Shown in pieces: positions 1 to 10,027 of a stretch of DNA of 64,000 nt. The translations under genes were made by a program, and so were the position numbers. Source of the DNA: Melampsora larici-populina 98AG31 (Eukaryota; Basidiomycota; Pucciniomycetes; Pucciniales; Melampsoraceae); NCBI RefSeq assembly GCF_000204055.1, contig NW_006768768.1, positions 1,674,709 through 1,738,708 on the forward strand. The letters are read 5' to 3'. Positions within the stretch are counted from its first letter, which is position 1. Each line of letters begins with the position of its first letter. The notes beneath the pieces were generated by a model. The model worked only from the letters and a program-made list of their open reading frames with translations. It did no database searches and was not told the DNA's origin.

Positions 1-192
1 CCTATTATGAACTATTTGGAGGACAATTCCAGCTTACCAATGCACCCAAAATCGAGCGTTTTGGACCGGAATTGAAAAAGTTATGAGTATTTTCAGAAAT
101 CAAAAGTTTCTCTAAACACTAATGAGCCAAATCTCAGTGCTTGTTACAGGTTGTAATTGGATGATTGTGAAGGTTTATTGTTAGTACACTTA

Positions 193-358
193 TCAATACG
201 GACTGTAAAAATATGGAAAAATATGGAGAGTGAAGCTCTCACCGCAGGGAACAAGATGCATATTTTTATTCATTTTTTGCCCTTCTCCTGGCCTCTCAAT
301 ATTTTTGTGTATCAATAATTTAATTTTCTGCCCAGAAAATATTATCTTTCTTGTAGTG
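193..358 (-). repeat. CACTA-like terminal repeat, left copy (end faces right)
   Basis: Read on the minus strand from 358 downward, this begins CACTACAAGAAAG, a sequence very like the ends of CACTA (En/Spm) DNA transposons. About 150 bp are recognisably homologous, with gaps, to the repeat starting at 6047, in inverted orientation (shared pieces include TTTTCTGGGCAGAAAATTAA). The body of this element would lie to the left, beyond the window. No transposase is visible here. Confidence 0.6.
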
Positions 359-388
359 TAAAAAACCCAGTGGGAAAAAGCCATACCC

Positions 389-540
389 TCACTTCTTTCT
401 CCTCGTCCTTTTGTATCTAACTTCAGCATCTGGATACTTTCTATTAAAATCATTCATTAATTGTTTTGCATTCTTGAGACCTTCTTCTGGTTCCCATGAA
501 TCATGTTCTTCACCATATCCCTTCCAGTTATTAATACTCT
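389..540 (-). pseudogene. Frameshifted C-terminal chromodomain of the gypsy integrase
   Basis: The pol frame stops at 531 with two successive TAA codons, in the middle of a chromodomain. The domain continues at once in another frame on the same strand, with the hallmark residues N-W-K-G-Y-G-E-E-H-D-S-W-E-P-E-E, a final helix, a basic tail and a TGA at 389-391. A chromodomain on the integrase C-terminus targets insertion toward modified histones in known chromoviruses. The frame change is close to 535-545 and equals a net gain of one or loss of two bases. It could be a mutation in this copy or an assembly error. No splice signals are obvious. Confidence 0.75.
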
Positions 541-3500
541 AATTTTCTTCCTCTTTTTCTCTTATCAAGTATTTCATTAATTTCAAATTCATCTTCATTA
601 TTCATAACTATTGGTGGTGGCGGCATTTTGTGATGTCCTGGTATCTTGCTTTCTTCGAATTTTCTTAATAGGTTGACGTGAAAAACAGGGTGTACCTTAC
701 TCATAGATTTAGGTAACACAATCTTGTAAGCATTTTTAGACACACGCGCTGAAATAACAAATGGTCCTACCCATCTATGGGCAAACTTAGCTGTGGGCCG
801 TGTTGTTGATAGGTGCTTGTTGTTGAGCCAGACCTTGTCTCCTTTCTTCCAATTAGGCGTATCTCGAACTTTGCTATCATGTTGCATCTTCATTAATTCT
901 TGAGTTAGGCCCATTGCATCTTTTAATTCACGTTGAACATTTTTGATTTGATCAATTCTTTGTTCCACCAGCGGTAAACATTGTTCACTGGACGGAACAT
1001 CGGTGAAGTTGACATTGAATCCATAATTAGCTTTGAACGGGGACACGCCTATCGCCAAGTGTTCACTGTTGTTATACGAAAATTCAGCAAATGGTAATAA
1101 CGTCAGCCAGTCATCTTGCTTGTATGCGGTGAAGTGCCTGATATATAATTCAACCGCTTTGTTCGTAATTTCTGATTGGCCATCTGTTTGGGGATGATAC
1201 GCCGTTGAGGATTGGGTCTTGATGCCTAGTCTTCTGTGGAAATCTTTAGTGATACGTGATATAAAGATATTTCCTCGATCAGATGTTACCGTTCGTGGAG
1301 TGCCGTGCAACCTCCAAACTTCCTTGATCATTAAATCAGCAAGCTCTTCGGATTTCATGCTCTTCCTACATGCAACAAAGTGCGCCATCTTTGTGAGTCT
1401 GTCAACAACAGTTAGGATACTGTCATAACCTCCAGATTTGGGTAAGTCTGTGATTAGGTCGTAGCAAATGTCGAGCCATGGTCCTTCCGGGATAGGTAAA
1501 GGTTGGAGACTTCCAAATGGCTTTTTGGTCCTAGATTTTACGTGTTGACATGATCCACATCCGTCCACGTATTTGTTGATGAATGCTTTCATTGACGGCC
1601 AGTGATATGCGCGCTTTACCAGTGCTAACGTTCGCATTCTCCCCGGATGACCTGCTAATCTGCTATCGTGTCTAGAACGAAGGATGTGTAATTTCAAATC
1701 AGTGTCAGACGGAATAACAGCCTTGTTTTTGAAATATAAAATGCCATCAATAGTTTGATAGTCCTTGATATGCTTCGACATTGGCATTTCAGCACAAAGC
1801 CTAATCATCTCATTGATTTTCGGGTCGGACTTGCTCTTCATCTTTATAATTTGTAATATTTCTCTGTCGGTCATAAGCATTTGATTGTTATCTTCTTCTT
1901 CACTGTTGTTCTCTTCATCTTGTTCCAGCAATTCTTCTTCTTCAAACCATTTATCAATAATCTCTAATTCATCAATAAATGCATCAGCAGGCAAATTTTC
2001 GGGTTTTAGTAGCTGTCCAAATGTGAGCTTTGTTCCTTCAGCTGGGACTAAATCCGGTCTCCGAGATAACGCATCTGGCTTGGTGGATTGTCTACCTGGT
2101 CGAAATCTAATTTCAAAATCAAAGCTGCCAAGAATTTCGGCCCACCTTGCTTGCCGCCGTGTCAGTTCTTTGGTTGTCATCAAGGATTGTAAATTCTTAT
2201 GATCACTATACACAATAACATTGAGGCGGTTTGGATTCCCCTCGAGATACTGTCGCCATTCTTTGAAAGATGCTACTACTGCCAATAATTCCTTGTCGAA
2301 TATTTCATAGTTCCGCTCTGCCTGAATCAGAGATCTTGATAAGTATGCAATAGGATGTAGTTCATTGTCATCATCAGACACTTGAGAAAGTACCGCTCCT
2401 AGCGCATAGTCAGAGCAATCACATTCCAATACAAAAGCTTTGTATGGATCCGCAATTTTCAATACCGGGGCGGTGGTGAACGCAGTCTTGAGTGTTTCGA
2501 ATGCTCTCTGACGTTGTTCATTCCATTCAAACGCAACATTCTTTTGTGACAGCTCGTGCAGTGGTCGTGCGATCTTTGAGAACTGATCAATGAATCTTCT
2601 GTAAAAATTTGCAAATCCCAAAAAGGTCTGTACTTCAGATAAATTTTTTGGGGTTGGCCAGTCTTTTACTGCTTTGACTTTGCTTTCATCCATCCTAATT
2701 TGATTCTTTGAGATGATTAATCCTAAATACGAAATTTCTTTCTTTGAGAATTTACATTTTTCAGGTTTTAACCATACATTTTGACGTCTTAATATTTCCA
2801 AAACTTCTTTCACGACCTCTTGATGATTAACTCCTGGACCGGTGTAGATTAATATGTCATCCTGATACGCAGCCACATTTCGGCCTATATGAGCTTTCAG
2901 TATATCTTGAATGAAGTACTGAAAAAATCCAGGCGCTCCCGTTGGTCCAAAGGGCATTGTTCGCGGTTCAAATTGGCCAGATTTACATATAAATGCTAGT
3001 TTTGCTTTGTCGCCTTCCCTGACCCTTAGATTATTATACCCATTCCTCATATCTAAACTCGTGAATTCATCTGCATTTAGTAGGCTATCTATTAGTTCCA
3101 TTGTCAGTGGAAGGGGGTATTTGTTCTTTACAGTTACGGCATTGAGTCGTCTGTAATCGAAACAGGGTCGTAAATTTCCGTCTTTCTTGCCGGTAAATAA
3201 GACAGGAGCTGCCCAAGGAGAAGTTGTACGGCGAATTGTTCCATTTTTCAGTCCTTTTTCAAGCATCTCATTAAGCACTTCAGTTTCTTTCGGTGATAAA
3301 GGAATAACTTTTCCTGCTTGTGGCGATGCTCCAGGTATCAAATCAACTCTGAAATCATATGGGCGATGAGGTGGTAAAACGTCAGAATTGCTCTTTTCGA
3401 ACATAGGTAAATAGTCGTGATAGCATTCGGGTACGAGTTCAGCCGCGTTCTTAGTAGGTGAGTCCTTCACTTGATCTGCTGCTATCTTCGCAGACAGGTT

Positions 3501-4523
3501 CCATGACGTTTTCATTACATCAATCATTGATTTTGTCGGTTGTTGTAAAGTTCGTAGTTGATCCATCACTTTGTTTTGACGATTTAGGCTTGAGTTGAGT
3601 CGTTGGATAGCATGCTGTGGTTGAAAAGAAAAACGCTTGCCAGCATGTTCATTCACATTTGAGATTGAAGAATGTTTACACGTACTCTGCGGGGGCTGTG
3701 ACGAACTCAACTTGAATTCAACCCCCTTGTCATGGTGCCTAGCTTGCCTCGTAGGATCCCGTCTTTCGTGGTCCTCCAAGGGGTTTTTCGGCACCAACAA
3801 AGCTGCCTTACGGTCAGCTGCAGTTTCATTTCGTTTCTCTTGTTCCGGCAGTTGAATGTGTTCGTTCGAATTCGTGTGTGTTAAGTTTTCTACATGATGT
3901 AATGGCTTGCTAGCTGCTTCTTTTTCGTCATTTGAATAATTAGAAATATACGCACATTGCGGGGGTGTTAATGAGTTTTCAGGCTCCACCCCCTCGTCAA
4001 GATTCCTAGCATGCCTCATAGGCTTCTCCTTGTGGTTCCTCGAGGCTTTGTCCGGTCTTGACGAAGTTGATTCTACAACTGCAATGAGTGAATGATTTTC
4101 CTTGAGTTGACCGTTTTTCCAATCAATCTTTTCAAAATTTTGTCGTATCCAAGGCATTCCAAGAATTATGTCGTACTTGTCGCGCAATTCAGTGATTATG
4201 AAGGTGGTTGGTGTTGATTCAATGGAGTTGACACAGAGGTCAACAGTATGGGTGATTCTTGACTCGTGACCACTAAAACCAGTTACACTTCTGGTTTGAG
4301 GTAATGGGTCCATCTTGAACTTGTTGGCAGAGACAAACCGGTGGCTCATTGCTTCATGTGTAGCACCGCTGTCTACTAAGGCTCTTGCAACAATGGGGGT
4401 GGCACTCTTAACTTTGAAAATAGTAACAAAATCAATGATTCGCGTATCTTTTATTTCAAGTGAATTTAAGCTACTACAATCTTCAGTTAAGTAATTACCG
4501 CTCGAGTGTGGCACCACTAGCAC
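531..4523 (-). CDS. pol: Ty3/gypsy Pol polyprotein (protease-RT-RNase H-integrase)
   Basis: About 1330 residues from the first GTG-like codon; there is no ATG at the beginning, so it is probably made by frameshifting from gag. Domains in order: aspartic protease with V-D-S-G-A-T near residue 52; reverse transcriptase with L-D-M-R-N-G-Y (motif A) and Y-Q-D-D (motif C) near 553; RNase H beginning E-C-D-C-S-D-Y-A-L-G near 700; integrase HHCC zinc domain (H-x-H..C-G-S-C) near 955; a DDE core including S-D-R-G-N and Y-H-P-Q-T-D-G-Q-S; then a GPF/Y-like module and the H-P-V-F-H-V motif. All catalytic residues I could check are present. The only visible defect is the chromodomain frameshift at the 3' end, so the RT and integrase may still be functional. 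Confidence 0.93.
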   Translation of the reverse strand: MLVVPHSSGNYLTEDCSSLNSLEIKDTRIIDFVTIFKVKSATPIVARALVDSGATHEAMSHRFVSANKFKMDPLPQTRSVTGFSGHESRITHTVDLCVNSIESTPTTFIITELRDKYDIILGMPWIRQNFEKIDWKNGQLKENHSLIAVVESTSSRPDKASRNHKEKPMRHARNLDEGVEPENSLTPPQCAYISNYSNDEKEAASKPLHHVENLTHTNSNEHIQLPEQEKRNETAADRKAALLVPKNPLEDHERRDPTRQARHHDKGVEFKLSSSQPPQSTCKHSSISNVNEHAGKRFSFQPQHAIQRLNSSLNRQNKVMDQLRTLQQPTKSMIDVMKTSWNLSAKIAADQVKDSPTKNAAELVPECYHDYLPMFEKSNSDVLPPHRPYDFRVDLIPGASPQAGKVIPLSPKETEVLNEMLEKGLKNGTIRRTTSPWAAPVLFTGKKDGNLRPCFDYRRLNAVTVKNKYPLPLTMELIDSLLNADEFTSLDMRNGYNNLRVREGDKAKLAFICKSGQFEPRTMPFGPTGAPGFFQYFIQDILKAHIGRNVAAYQDDILIYTGPGVNHQEVVKEVLEILRRQNVWLKPEKCKFSKKEISYLGLIISKNQIRMDESKVKAVKDWPTPKNLSEVQTFLGFANFYRRFIDQFSKIARPLHELSQKNVAFEWNEQRQRAFETLKTAFTTAPVLKIADPYKAFVLECDCSDYALGAVLSQVSDDDNELHPIAYLSRSLIQAERNYEIFDKELLAVVASFKEWRQYLEGNPNRLNVIVYSDHKNLQSLMTTKELTRRQARWAEILGSFDFEIRFRPGRQSTKPDALSRRPDLVPAEGTKLTFGQLLKPENLPADAFIDELEIIDKWFEEEELLEQDEENNSEEEDNNQMLMTDREILQIIKMKSKSDPKINEMIRLCAEMPMSKHIKDYQTIDGILYFKNKAVIPSDTDLKLHILRSRHDSRLAGHPGRMRTLALVKRAYHWPSMKAFINKYVDGCGSCQHVKSRTKKPFGSLQPLPIPEGPWLDICYDLITDLPKSGGYDSILTVVDRLTKMAHFVACRKSMKSEELADLMIKEVWRLHGTPRTVTSDRGNIFISRITKDFHRRLGIKTQSSTAYHPQTDGQSEITNKAVELYIRHFTAYKQDDWLTLLPFAEFSYNNSEHLAIGVSPFKANYGFNVNFTDVPSSEQCLPLVEQRIDQIKNVQRELKDAMGLTQELMKMQHDSKVRDTPNWKKGDKVWLNNKHLSTTRPTAKFAHRWVGPFVISARVSKNAYKIVLPKSMSKVHPVFHVNLLRKFEESKIPGHHKMPPPPIVMNNEDEFEINEILDKRKRGRKLEY

Positions 4524-4544
4524 TCCCGAGCGCCTCCATTTTTT
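4499..4544 (-). promoter_or_regulatory. Predicted programmed -1 frameshift signal between gag and pol
   Basis: Near the end of gag the zero-frame reading contains the heptamer A-AAA-AAT (4538-4544 on the minus strand), which has the X-XXY-YYZ form of -1 slippery sites. After a 5-nt spacer (GGAGG) comes a hairpin: CGCTCG, a two-base bulge, AGTG, pairing with CACTCGAGCG (4499-4508), around a 12-nt loop that contains the gag stop. Slipping back one base enters the pol frame with no intervening stop. Sequence, spacing and frame agree with known -1 signals; function is inferred. Confidence 0.7.
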
Positions 4545-5638
4545 GAGGCTTCAGCTCTTCCATCGTCCTTCTCTTCTTCCTTGACACCATCCACTTCAGC
4601 AACTTTACTTTTGAATTTCCCATAACCTCCATATCCTCCTCTACCTCTCCAACCTCCTCTACCTCCACGTCTTTTTCTAGTTGGACAGTCTCTAATAAAA
4701 TGATCATCTTTACCACAACTATAACACATTCCCATTGCTCCTCTCTTGTTATACTCCTCATTTGATATGTTAACACGATAAGCCGAACAATCCATTGCAT
4801 CTGGATCAGTAATAGTGGTTGAGGTTGAAGTTGTGTTGGTCGAAACAATTGGGTGGTGCGTGTTGGAGTCTCTTTTATTAATTTCATTATCAAGTTTAAT
4901 AGCTAACTTTGCCATTTCTTCAACTTCCTTGAATTTGTCCCGTACCATATGCACCGTGATTTCTTTCTTTAATCCTTGCTTAAATTGAGATAGTAATACA
5001 TTCTCAGGCCATTTAACTATCAACGCTAATTCCGAAAACTTAATCCAATAATCTACCACTGCCTTTGTTTGAGTTAACGCCCTCATTTCTTTTTCTGCTT
5101 TAGCCAATCTTTCAGAGTCAAAGAACGTCGCTTTAAATGATTCAATGAATTTTTTCCAAGTAACTTGTTTCATTTTATCTTGGTCGAGTAGTTGATCGGT
5201 AAAATTTTGGCTCCAAATACTGGCTTTCCCATCAAGGTAAGATAACGCGAACGCAACTTGAGCTTGTTCGTTCACAAATGCAGCAGCATTCATTTGCATA
5301 TATAAGCAGACCTGATTAACATAAACTTCGGCTTTCTGTCCTTTAGTACCATCATATTTATTCGGAGTGGCGATCTTAGGAGGCTTTATTTGACTAATCG
5401 TTTGCGGAACAGAGGTCTGAGCGATCGGGGCGGAGCTGTGAGGTAGTTGAGTGGAGGTAGTGCGGGTTGTTTCAAATTGACGTAGTCGTTGTTCTGCTTC
5501 GTCACTTCTTCTCTCAGCTTCTTCTCGTTTCTGCGATTCTTCAGCTAAGCTTGCTTTGACCTCTAAGAATTGAGTGTTTAATTCTCTCATTTGCCGTAAA
5601 ATCTCGGCCATAGAGGGCTGTTCGTGTTCTGGATTCAT
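4517..5638 (-). CDS. gag: Ty3/gypsy Gag (capsid-nucleocapsid)
   Basis: Protein of 373 residues beginning M-N-P-E-H-E. It has an N-terminal coiled-coil-like Glu/Arg-rich segment (about 10-60), a retrotransposon Gag capsid region (about 95-260), a CCHC zinc knuckle C-Y-S-C-G-K-D-D-H-F-I-R-D-C near 305, and a Gly/Arg-rich RGG-like stretch. It overlaps the pol frame at its 3' end, and the -1 frameshift signal lies inside its last codons. The frame is intact. It packages element RNA in virus-like particles in this family. Confidence 0.92.
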   Translation of the reverse strand: MNPEHEQPSMAEILRQMRELNTQFLEVKASLAEESQKREEAERRSDEAEQRLRQFETTRTTSTQLPHSSAPIAQTSVPQTISQIKPPKIATPNKYDGTKGQKAEVYVNQVCLYMQMNAAAFVNEQAQVAFALSYLDGKASIWSQNFTDQLLDQDKMKQVTWKKFIESFKATFFDSERLAKAEKEMRALTQTKAVVDYWIKFSELALIVKWPENVLLSQFKQGLKKEITVHMVRDKFKEVEEMAKLAIKLDNEINKRDSNTHHPIVSTNTTSTSTTITDPDAMDCSAYRVNISNEEYNKRGAMGMCYSCGKDDHFIRDCPTRKRRGGRGGWRGRGGYGGYGKFKSKVAEVDGVKEEEKDDGRAEASKNGGAREC

Positions 5639-6046
5639 TGCGGTCTCTTCTGTCTCGTAGAATTCTTTTTCCGATGACTCCGAGTCCGTTGAGTTAGAGG
5701 GAAGCTTAAAGTTTGGCGTTTTGGAAGGATGCAGTGGTGTTCGAGATTATGCGGGGTATAAGTTATCTTCTTTAAATGTTACTTCTGTGGTAATACTGAG
5801 TAATCAACTTTCTTCTAACTTTGCTTGCGGAGTGCAGATTAAGTTTATACTTTAATTTAACTTTATTAACTTTGAAAATCTTTCTTCTTAACTTCTTTTA
5901 ACTTTCTTCTTAATCGTTCGTTTTGATTTCTTCTTACTTTTGGTGATTCTTCTCTTGGATCTCTTTTGATGAGACTTAGCAATATGTTGTAGCTTCGAGA
6001 GGGAGATGCAAGAGAAGCTTTAAGGGTGGTCTCGTGAATATAGTAG
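5639..6046 (-). other. Leader / residual 5' LTR region of the gypsy element
   Basis: Pyrimidine-rich non-coding sequence (repeated CTTCTTAACTTT-like runs on the plus strand) between the gag start and the right CACTA-like repeat. It should contain the primer binding site and 5' LTR, but without a partner LTR I could not place their borders. Confidence 0.45.
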
Positions 6047-6162
6047 CACTACAAGAAACATAACATTTTCTGGGCAGAAAATTAAATTATTTGTATACAA
6101 AAATCTGGAAAGGTCAGAAACAGAGCAAAAAATATGAAAAAATGTGCATTCTGTTCCTTGTT
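6047..6162 (+). repeat. CACTA-like terminal repeat, right copy (end faces left)
   Basis: Starts CACTACAAGAAAC and matches, in inverse orientation, the repeat that ends at 358. The two CACTA ends point toward each other across the gypsy body, the reverse of what one CACTA element with cargo would show. The homology is interrupted at 6163 by a separate TIR element. Confidence 0.6.
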
Positions 6163-7060
6163 ACACTGCAAAGATAATATATTTTTCCATGGTGAAAAAT
6201 GATTGAAACCAGCAATTGCAATGGCATGCTCCATATTGGTCCAAAAAATCTGAAAAAATCAGGTAAGTAAAATTGTGTGATGTTCTTTCTGGTGGGAGAT
6301 TTTGGCGGATACAGAAAAATTCTAGCACTCCGTCTGTTAATTTCCCAGATTTTTCGGCAAGATAGACAGAGATGCAGAACTTGCGCACTCATTTAAGCCT
6401 CCAAAATTAACAAGAACAAGCCAGAAAAAAAATCATAAGTGAAGGACAGCATTCCCTTTGTTGAACGTTTTTTTCGGGATCTTGCTGGCTCAGTATGTAT
6501 ACCATCACATGTGTATTGTTACAACTATATATATTATGCTGACATATGTACAAGGCTCCAAAATCACCCAGAAAAAATTTTGCAACACAACAAAGGTTGT
6601 GCCATTATGTGGAAAAAAATTCAGGATAATCCGTCCACATTTGATACATTGGTGACCCAAAATACATTTACAATTTATTTGGCAAACAGAGAACAACTTT
6701 TGGTGTTATACCTTGCATATATCCAAGACAAAGGCACCAAAAAATATGAAAAAATCACCAAACATCACAAAGGGCATTTTTGATCTGTTCTGATTTTTCC
6801 GGATTTTTTGAACTGCTGTGAGCTTCCAAAAACCAGAAAAAGTATCAGGAATTGCTTGCCGAGTTACTTCTGAGTAAAACACTCTAAGCAAGTTGAAAAA
6901 AACGTTCAAGGACAAACAGCATTGTATCTCTCTGCAATCTGTTTTCCAAGAATTTTGGGCTAAAACTGGGCCCTAAATTTTAGAAACAATTTTTCATCAA
7001 TCATTTTAAAATAAATGCAATCATTTTTCACCATGGAAAAATATATTATCTTTGCAGTGT
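6163..7060. mobile_element. Non-autonomous TIR DNA element (898 bp)
   Basis: Bounded by perfect 43-bp terminal inverted repeats at 6163-6205 and 7018-7060, beginning ACACTGCAAAGATAATAT. No transposase ORF is present inside; the small ORFs are AT-rich and unrelated to known proteins. It lies within the right CACTA-like repeat, which shows a nested insertion. The first bases (ACACTGCAAAGA) resemble the neighbouring CACTACAAGAAA end, so it may belong to a related family. I could not find a convincing TSD. Confidence 0.75.
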
Positions 7061-7220
7061 TAAAAAGCCTGTCTGAAATTATAAGTTTCATTAACTTTTT
7101 TGAATGGGTAATCAACACTTCAGAAGATTCTGATCTTCACAAGCAAGCCAAAGTTTTGAAAGACTGTGTTTTGAAAGACTGGTTGCATAGATTTTAGGCA
7201 GGATAAGATTGCATATAATT
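7061..7220. other. Short intergenic remnant between two TIR elements
   Basis: No coding signal or RNA gene seen. It probably continues the older CACTA-like or unrelated repeat sequence. Confidence 0.3.
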
Positions 7221-7654
7221 AGGGGGGCTCAAGTCAAGATTTTCAAGGTGTTTACTTGAAAAATTGGGGAAATCTTTTTACAGTACCATTCCCCTGTAGA
7301 CGTATTTCCTGTTTTGTAAAACAAGATAGTAAGCAGTGGGCAACAGAAATCAACAGCTTCTTAAGAAACCATCAATCCATACCCTGGTTTCTTTTGGGGG
7401 GGTTTGCTACTTATTGTATCAGTCTTGACAATGATGCCTTTCTTTTCTTTTTCACTTGTATGTCTAGGTTTCCTTGTTTGATAGACATTTGAGTTTTCTT
7501 ATCACTGTAAGTTTGTGCACATTTTCTTCTCCTACAAATTTGGGATGTTATCAAAGAAATTCTGAATTCATAAAATTTATACAAAAATTTATGAATTTGG
7601 GATTTCTTTTTTATGGTCAAAGCTGCAAAATTGCTCGATGACCTGAGCCCCCCT
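7221..7654. mobile_element. MITE-like element with AGGGGGGCTCA ends (434 bp)
   Basis: The left end AGGGGGGCTCAAGTCA (7221-) and the right end, read on the minus strand, AGGGGGGCTCAGGTCA (from 7654) form terminal inverted repeats with one mismatch in 16. The flanks GCATATAATT and, inverted, GCATAATAG also resemble each other, so the repeats may extend further. No coding capacity is seen. Confidence 0.65.
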
Positions 7655-8596
7655 CTATTATGCACAAACACTGAGCCTCAAGTCTTAATGGCCTAGCCTT
7701 TGATTTGTAGAATGAATAATTCTTTGTATATTGACATTTATGCATAATTTCATGTGTTTTAACCTATCCCTTAACTACCTGACTTTGGGTGATTTGTGGA
7801 ATTGCATAGCCTGGGTGTTCCCCCTAAATATGCAATTGTGCAGGTTTGACTGTAGCTCACAAGTGTGCCTTTTCTGAATTCACCAAGGCATAAAACATAA
7901 TGGTAGAGGAATTGTGAGAAGTCTGTTTGGTGCAATTGGTGTCATTGCCAACACCTTTTGGCTGAAGGCTCTAACACACCATTGAATTTCAACACTCAAA
8001 CAGATGTTATATGATGTTTAATTAGTCAACAATACCTTGAGTCTGGGAAAAAGATTAAACAAGGTCTGAGATGCAAGAACACCATGAATTTCTCATTCCA
8101 AGATACTGGCTGTGTGGGGCAAAAATGATTGGACACCGTCAAGGGGACACTGTGCACATGAAGTTTTTTTGCACTACATATGCAAAATCATTCCAGTTGA
8201 TGTCAGAAATTATCTCAGGTAATGTCAAATATATGATTAAAAATGCTACATTATGCAGCAAAAAGGGTGAGCCCTTTCGACCAAACATCAAGTGCAACAT
8301 TCAGTTCTAGACTCGGCGTGCACTTTGAGAGTGACCGGGGCGGTTTTGTCAATTGACCACCATGGCTCGGTCGAGATGCCCGGTAACGCCCGTGGCCCGA
8401 TCCAGCCCTCCTGGTTTTGACTGTGACTGTCACTTGGTTTCCATCTCGATTAGTTTCGAATCCCACGAGTCTTCCAGCTATAGTGGCTCTCAAACCTGCC
8501 CCGGTTTTCAAAAAACCCAGTTGACCCAGTTTACTATTTACTCTATCGAATCATCCCAAACATTCTTCCTGAAATCGAATTCAGAGTTTAAGCGAT
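7655..8596. other. Intergenic region upstream of the Tudor gene
   Basis: No ORF with recognisable protein similarity. The last 280 bp (8310-8596) are GC-richer than the rest and lie directly before the start codon, so the promoter and 5' leader of the SPF30-like gene are probably here. No clear TATA box. Confidence 0.4.
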
Positions 8597-10027
8597 ATGG
8601 ATGCTAAAGAACTCGAAACTTACGAATATCAACTCAGTCAGGTTCGTTTGTCTCATCTCTTATCATCTTCCATTCCAAAAGCTAAAATCCAAGATGTTTT
8701 CTCGATTTTGATACATTTAGGTCAATCTCGCTTTAGAAAAAGATTCATCCAATGCCGAATTTCTAAGTCTGAAAGAAGAACTTGTCAATTTGATTAGCTT
8801 GACAAAAGATTTCTTAGCTGCTCAATCAAGTTCAAAGAATACAAATCAATCGAACGATGACGCTAAAGCTTCTCAAACAGATCCTTCATCTAATCCATCT
8901 AACAAGAATGGTACTCAAGCCAAATCAACAAAGGAAAAGGCTAAACCTTCTGCATCCGCTACTTCAAACGTTCTTTTAAATCCTGGTGACACTTGCATGG
9001 CCAAGTACGCTGGTGATGGCAAATACTATCCAGCCAAAATCACAACGTCAGTTTCTTTTCATTACTGTTCTCGTTTTCTAATGTATGCTGATAACGTTTT
9101 TCGCATCGAACACAACATCCTTCATTTTGTACTTTCCCTCTGATCCAGGATCGGTGGGTCGTCAGATACCCGAATCTATACGGTTGTCTTTAAGGGGTAT
9201 GATACCACTGAATTGGTAACGGCATCCGAAATCAAACCTGTGACGGATCCTAAGAAACGATCCTTAGTAGAAAATGAACAAGAGTCAGACAAAGATCGTA
9301 AAAGGAAGAAAAACGAAAAGAAGACTGAAAGTAAAGCGGCCAAAGCAGCGGAACAGATGGAAAAACAAAAGTCTTGGCAAAGTTTTGCAAAGAAGAGTGT
9401 TAAGAAAGGTGTACATATTCCTGGAATCGTGAGTGTCTTTTCAACTATCTTTTAGATGGTTTTAATTCTAATGTTGTTGATGTTTGTCTCACAGGTAGGT
9501 GAATCGATGTTTGCCTCACCTGATAATCCGTTTGGAAAGGGTATGTGGTCTTTACCTTTATAGATTTTGCCTGGTTCTCGCTTCTATTAAATTCAGATAT
9601 GATCAATTGAACCCACATATCAACAATACTTCATACGCTCTTGGATTATTTCTTGGCAGAAGCAGCAGCAGCAGCGAGGCTACTATCTATAATGTTTCTT
9701 GTGGGGTGTTCCTCTTCTCTTCTCTTGGAGACTAAGATGCTTTGCTGAGCTATTTCTTTCTACATGCGCTCTCAAAGCTCAATTGGCTTGCGGCTTGCAC
9801 ACGAAGCCTCTCACTTTTTGATATCGAACAGTCTGGTTATCACTTGCACTACCCATGATTTCGACCATATATCATTCATTGCCATTGTTTTTGTGAAGCA
9901 AATTGACTGATCATGATTCCTTGTTTACTATTCTCGTTCTCTAGTTGGTGTCGTTGGATCCGGTAAGGGTATGACACAGTATGGCACGAAACAACGACAT
10001 AAATTCAACGGGAACGGTGCCGAGTGA
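8597..10027 (+). CDS. SPF30/SMNDC1-type Tudor-domain splicing factor
   Basis: Five exons by splice signals and phase: 8597-8641, 8721-9046, 9149-9428, 9495-9540 and 9945-10027, giving about 259 residues. The N-terminal helix (Y-E-Y-Q-L-S-Q, then L-K-E-E-L-V-N-L-I-S-L-T-K-D) matches the start of SMNDC1. A Tudor domain spans about 100-155 (G-D-T-C-M-A-K-Y, F-K-G-Y-D). The C-terminus has the family's K-S-W-Q-S-F and F-A-S-P-D-N-P-F-G-K-V-G-V motifs followed by M-T-Q-Y. Family members bind symmetric dimethyl-arginine on Sm proteins and act in tri-snRNP recruitment in the nucleus. The last intron (404 nt) is much longer than the others. The length is close to human SMNDC1 (238). The first ATG is used because it opens the conserved helix. 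Confidence 0.9.

Larger units (their letters stand above)
359..6046 (-). mobile_element. Ty3/gypsy (chromovirus-type) LTR retrotransposon, LTRs truncated
   Basis: A minus-strand element with gag (5638 to 4517) and pol (4523 to 531) followed by a chromodomain in a shifted frame that ends at 389. The order protease, RT, RNase H, integrase, chromodomain is that of Ty3/gypsy chromoviruses. I found no matching pair of LTRs. About 400 bp lie upstream of gag (5639-6046, probably leader and part of the 5' LTR), and only about 30 bp separate the chromodomain stop from the left CACTA-like repeat. The element is therefore truncated or rearranged at its 3' end and probably at its 5' end. Confidence 0.85.

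Noticed and set aside
193..453. 86-codon minus-strand frame at the left edge
   Set aside because: Runs through the chromodomain tail in the wrong frame and into the CACTA-like repeat; no protein features.
1885..2202. Ser-rich plus-strand frame inside gypsy pol
   Set aside because: Shadow of the acidic linker of Pol on the opposite strand.
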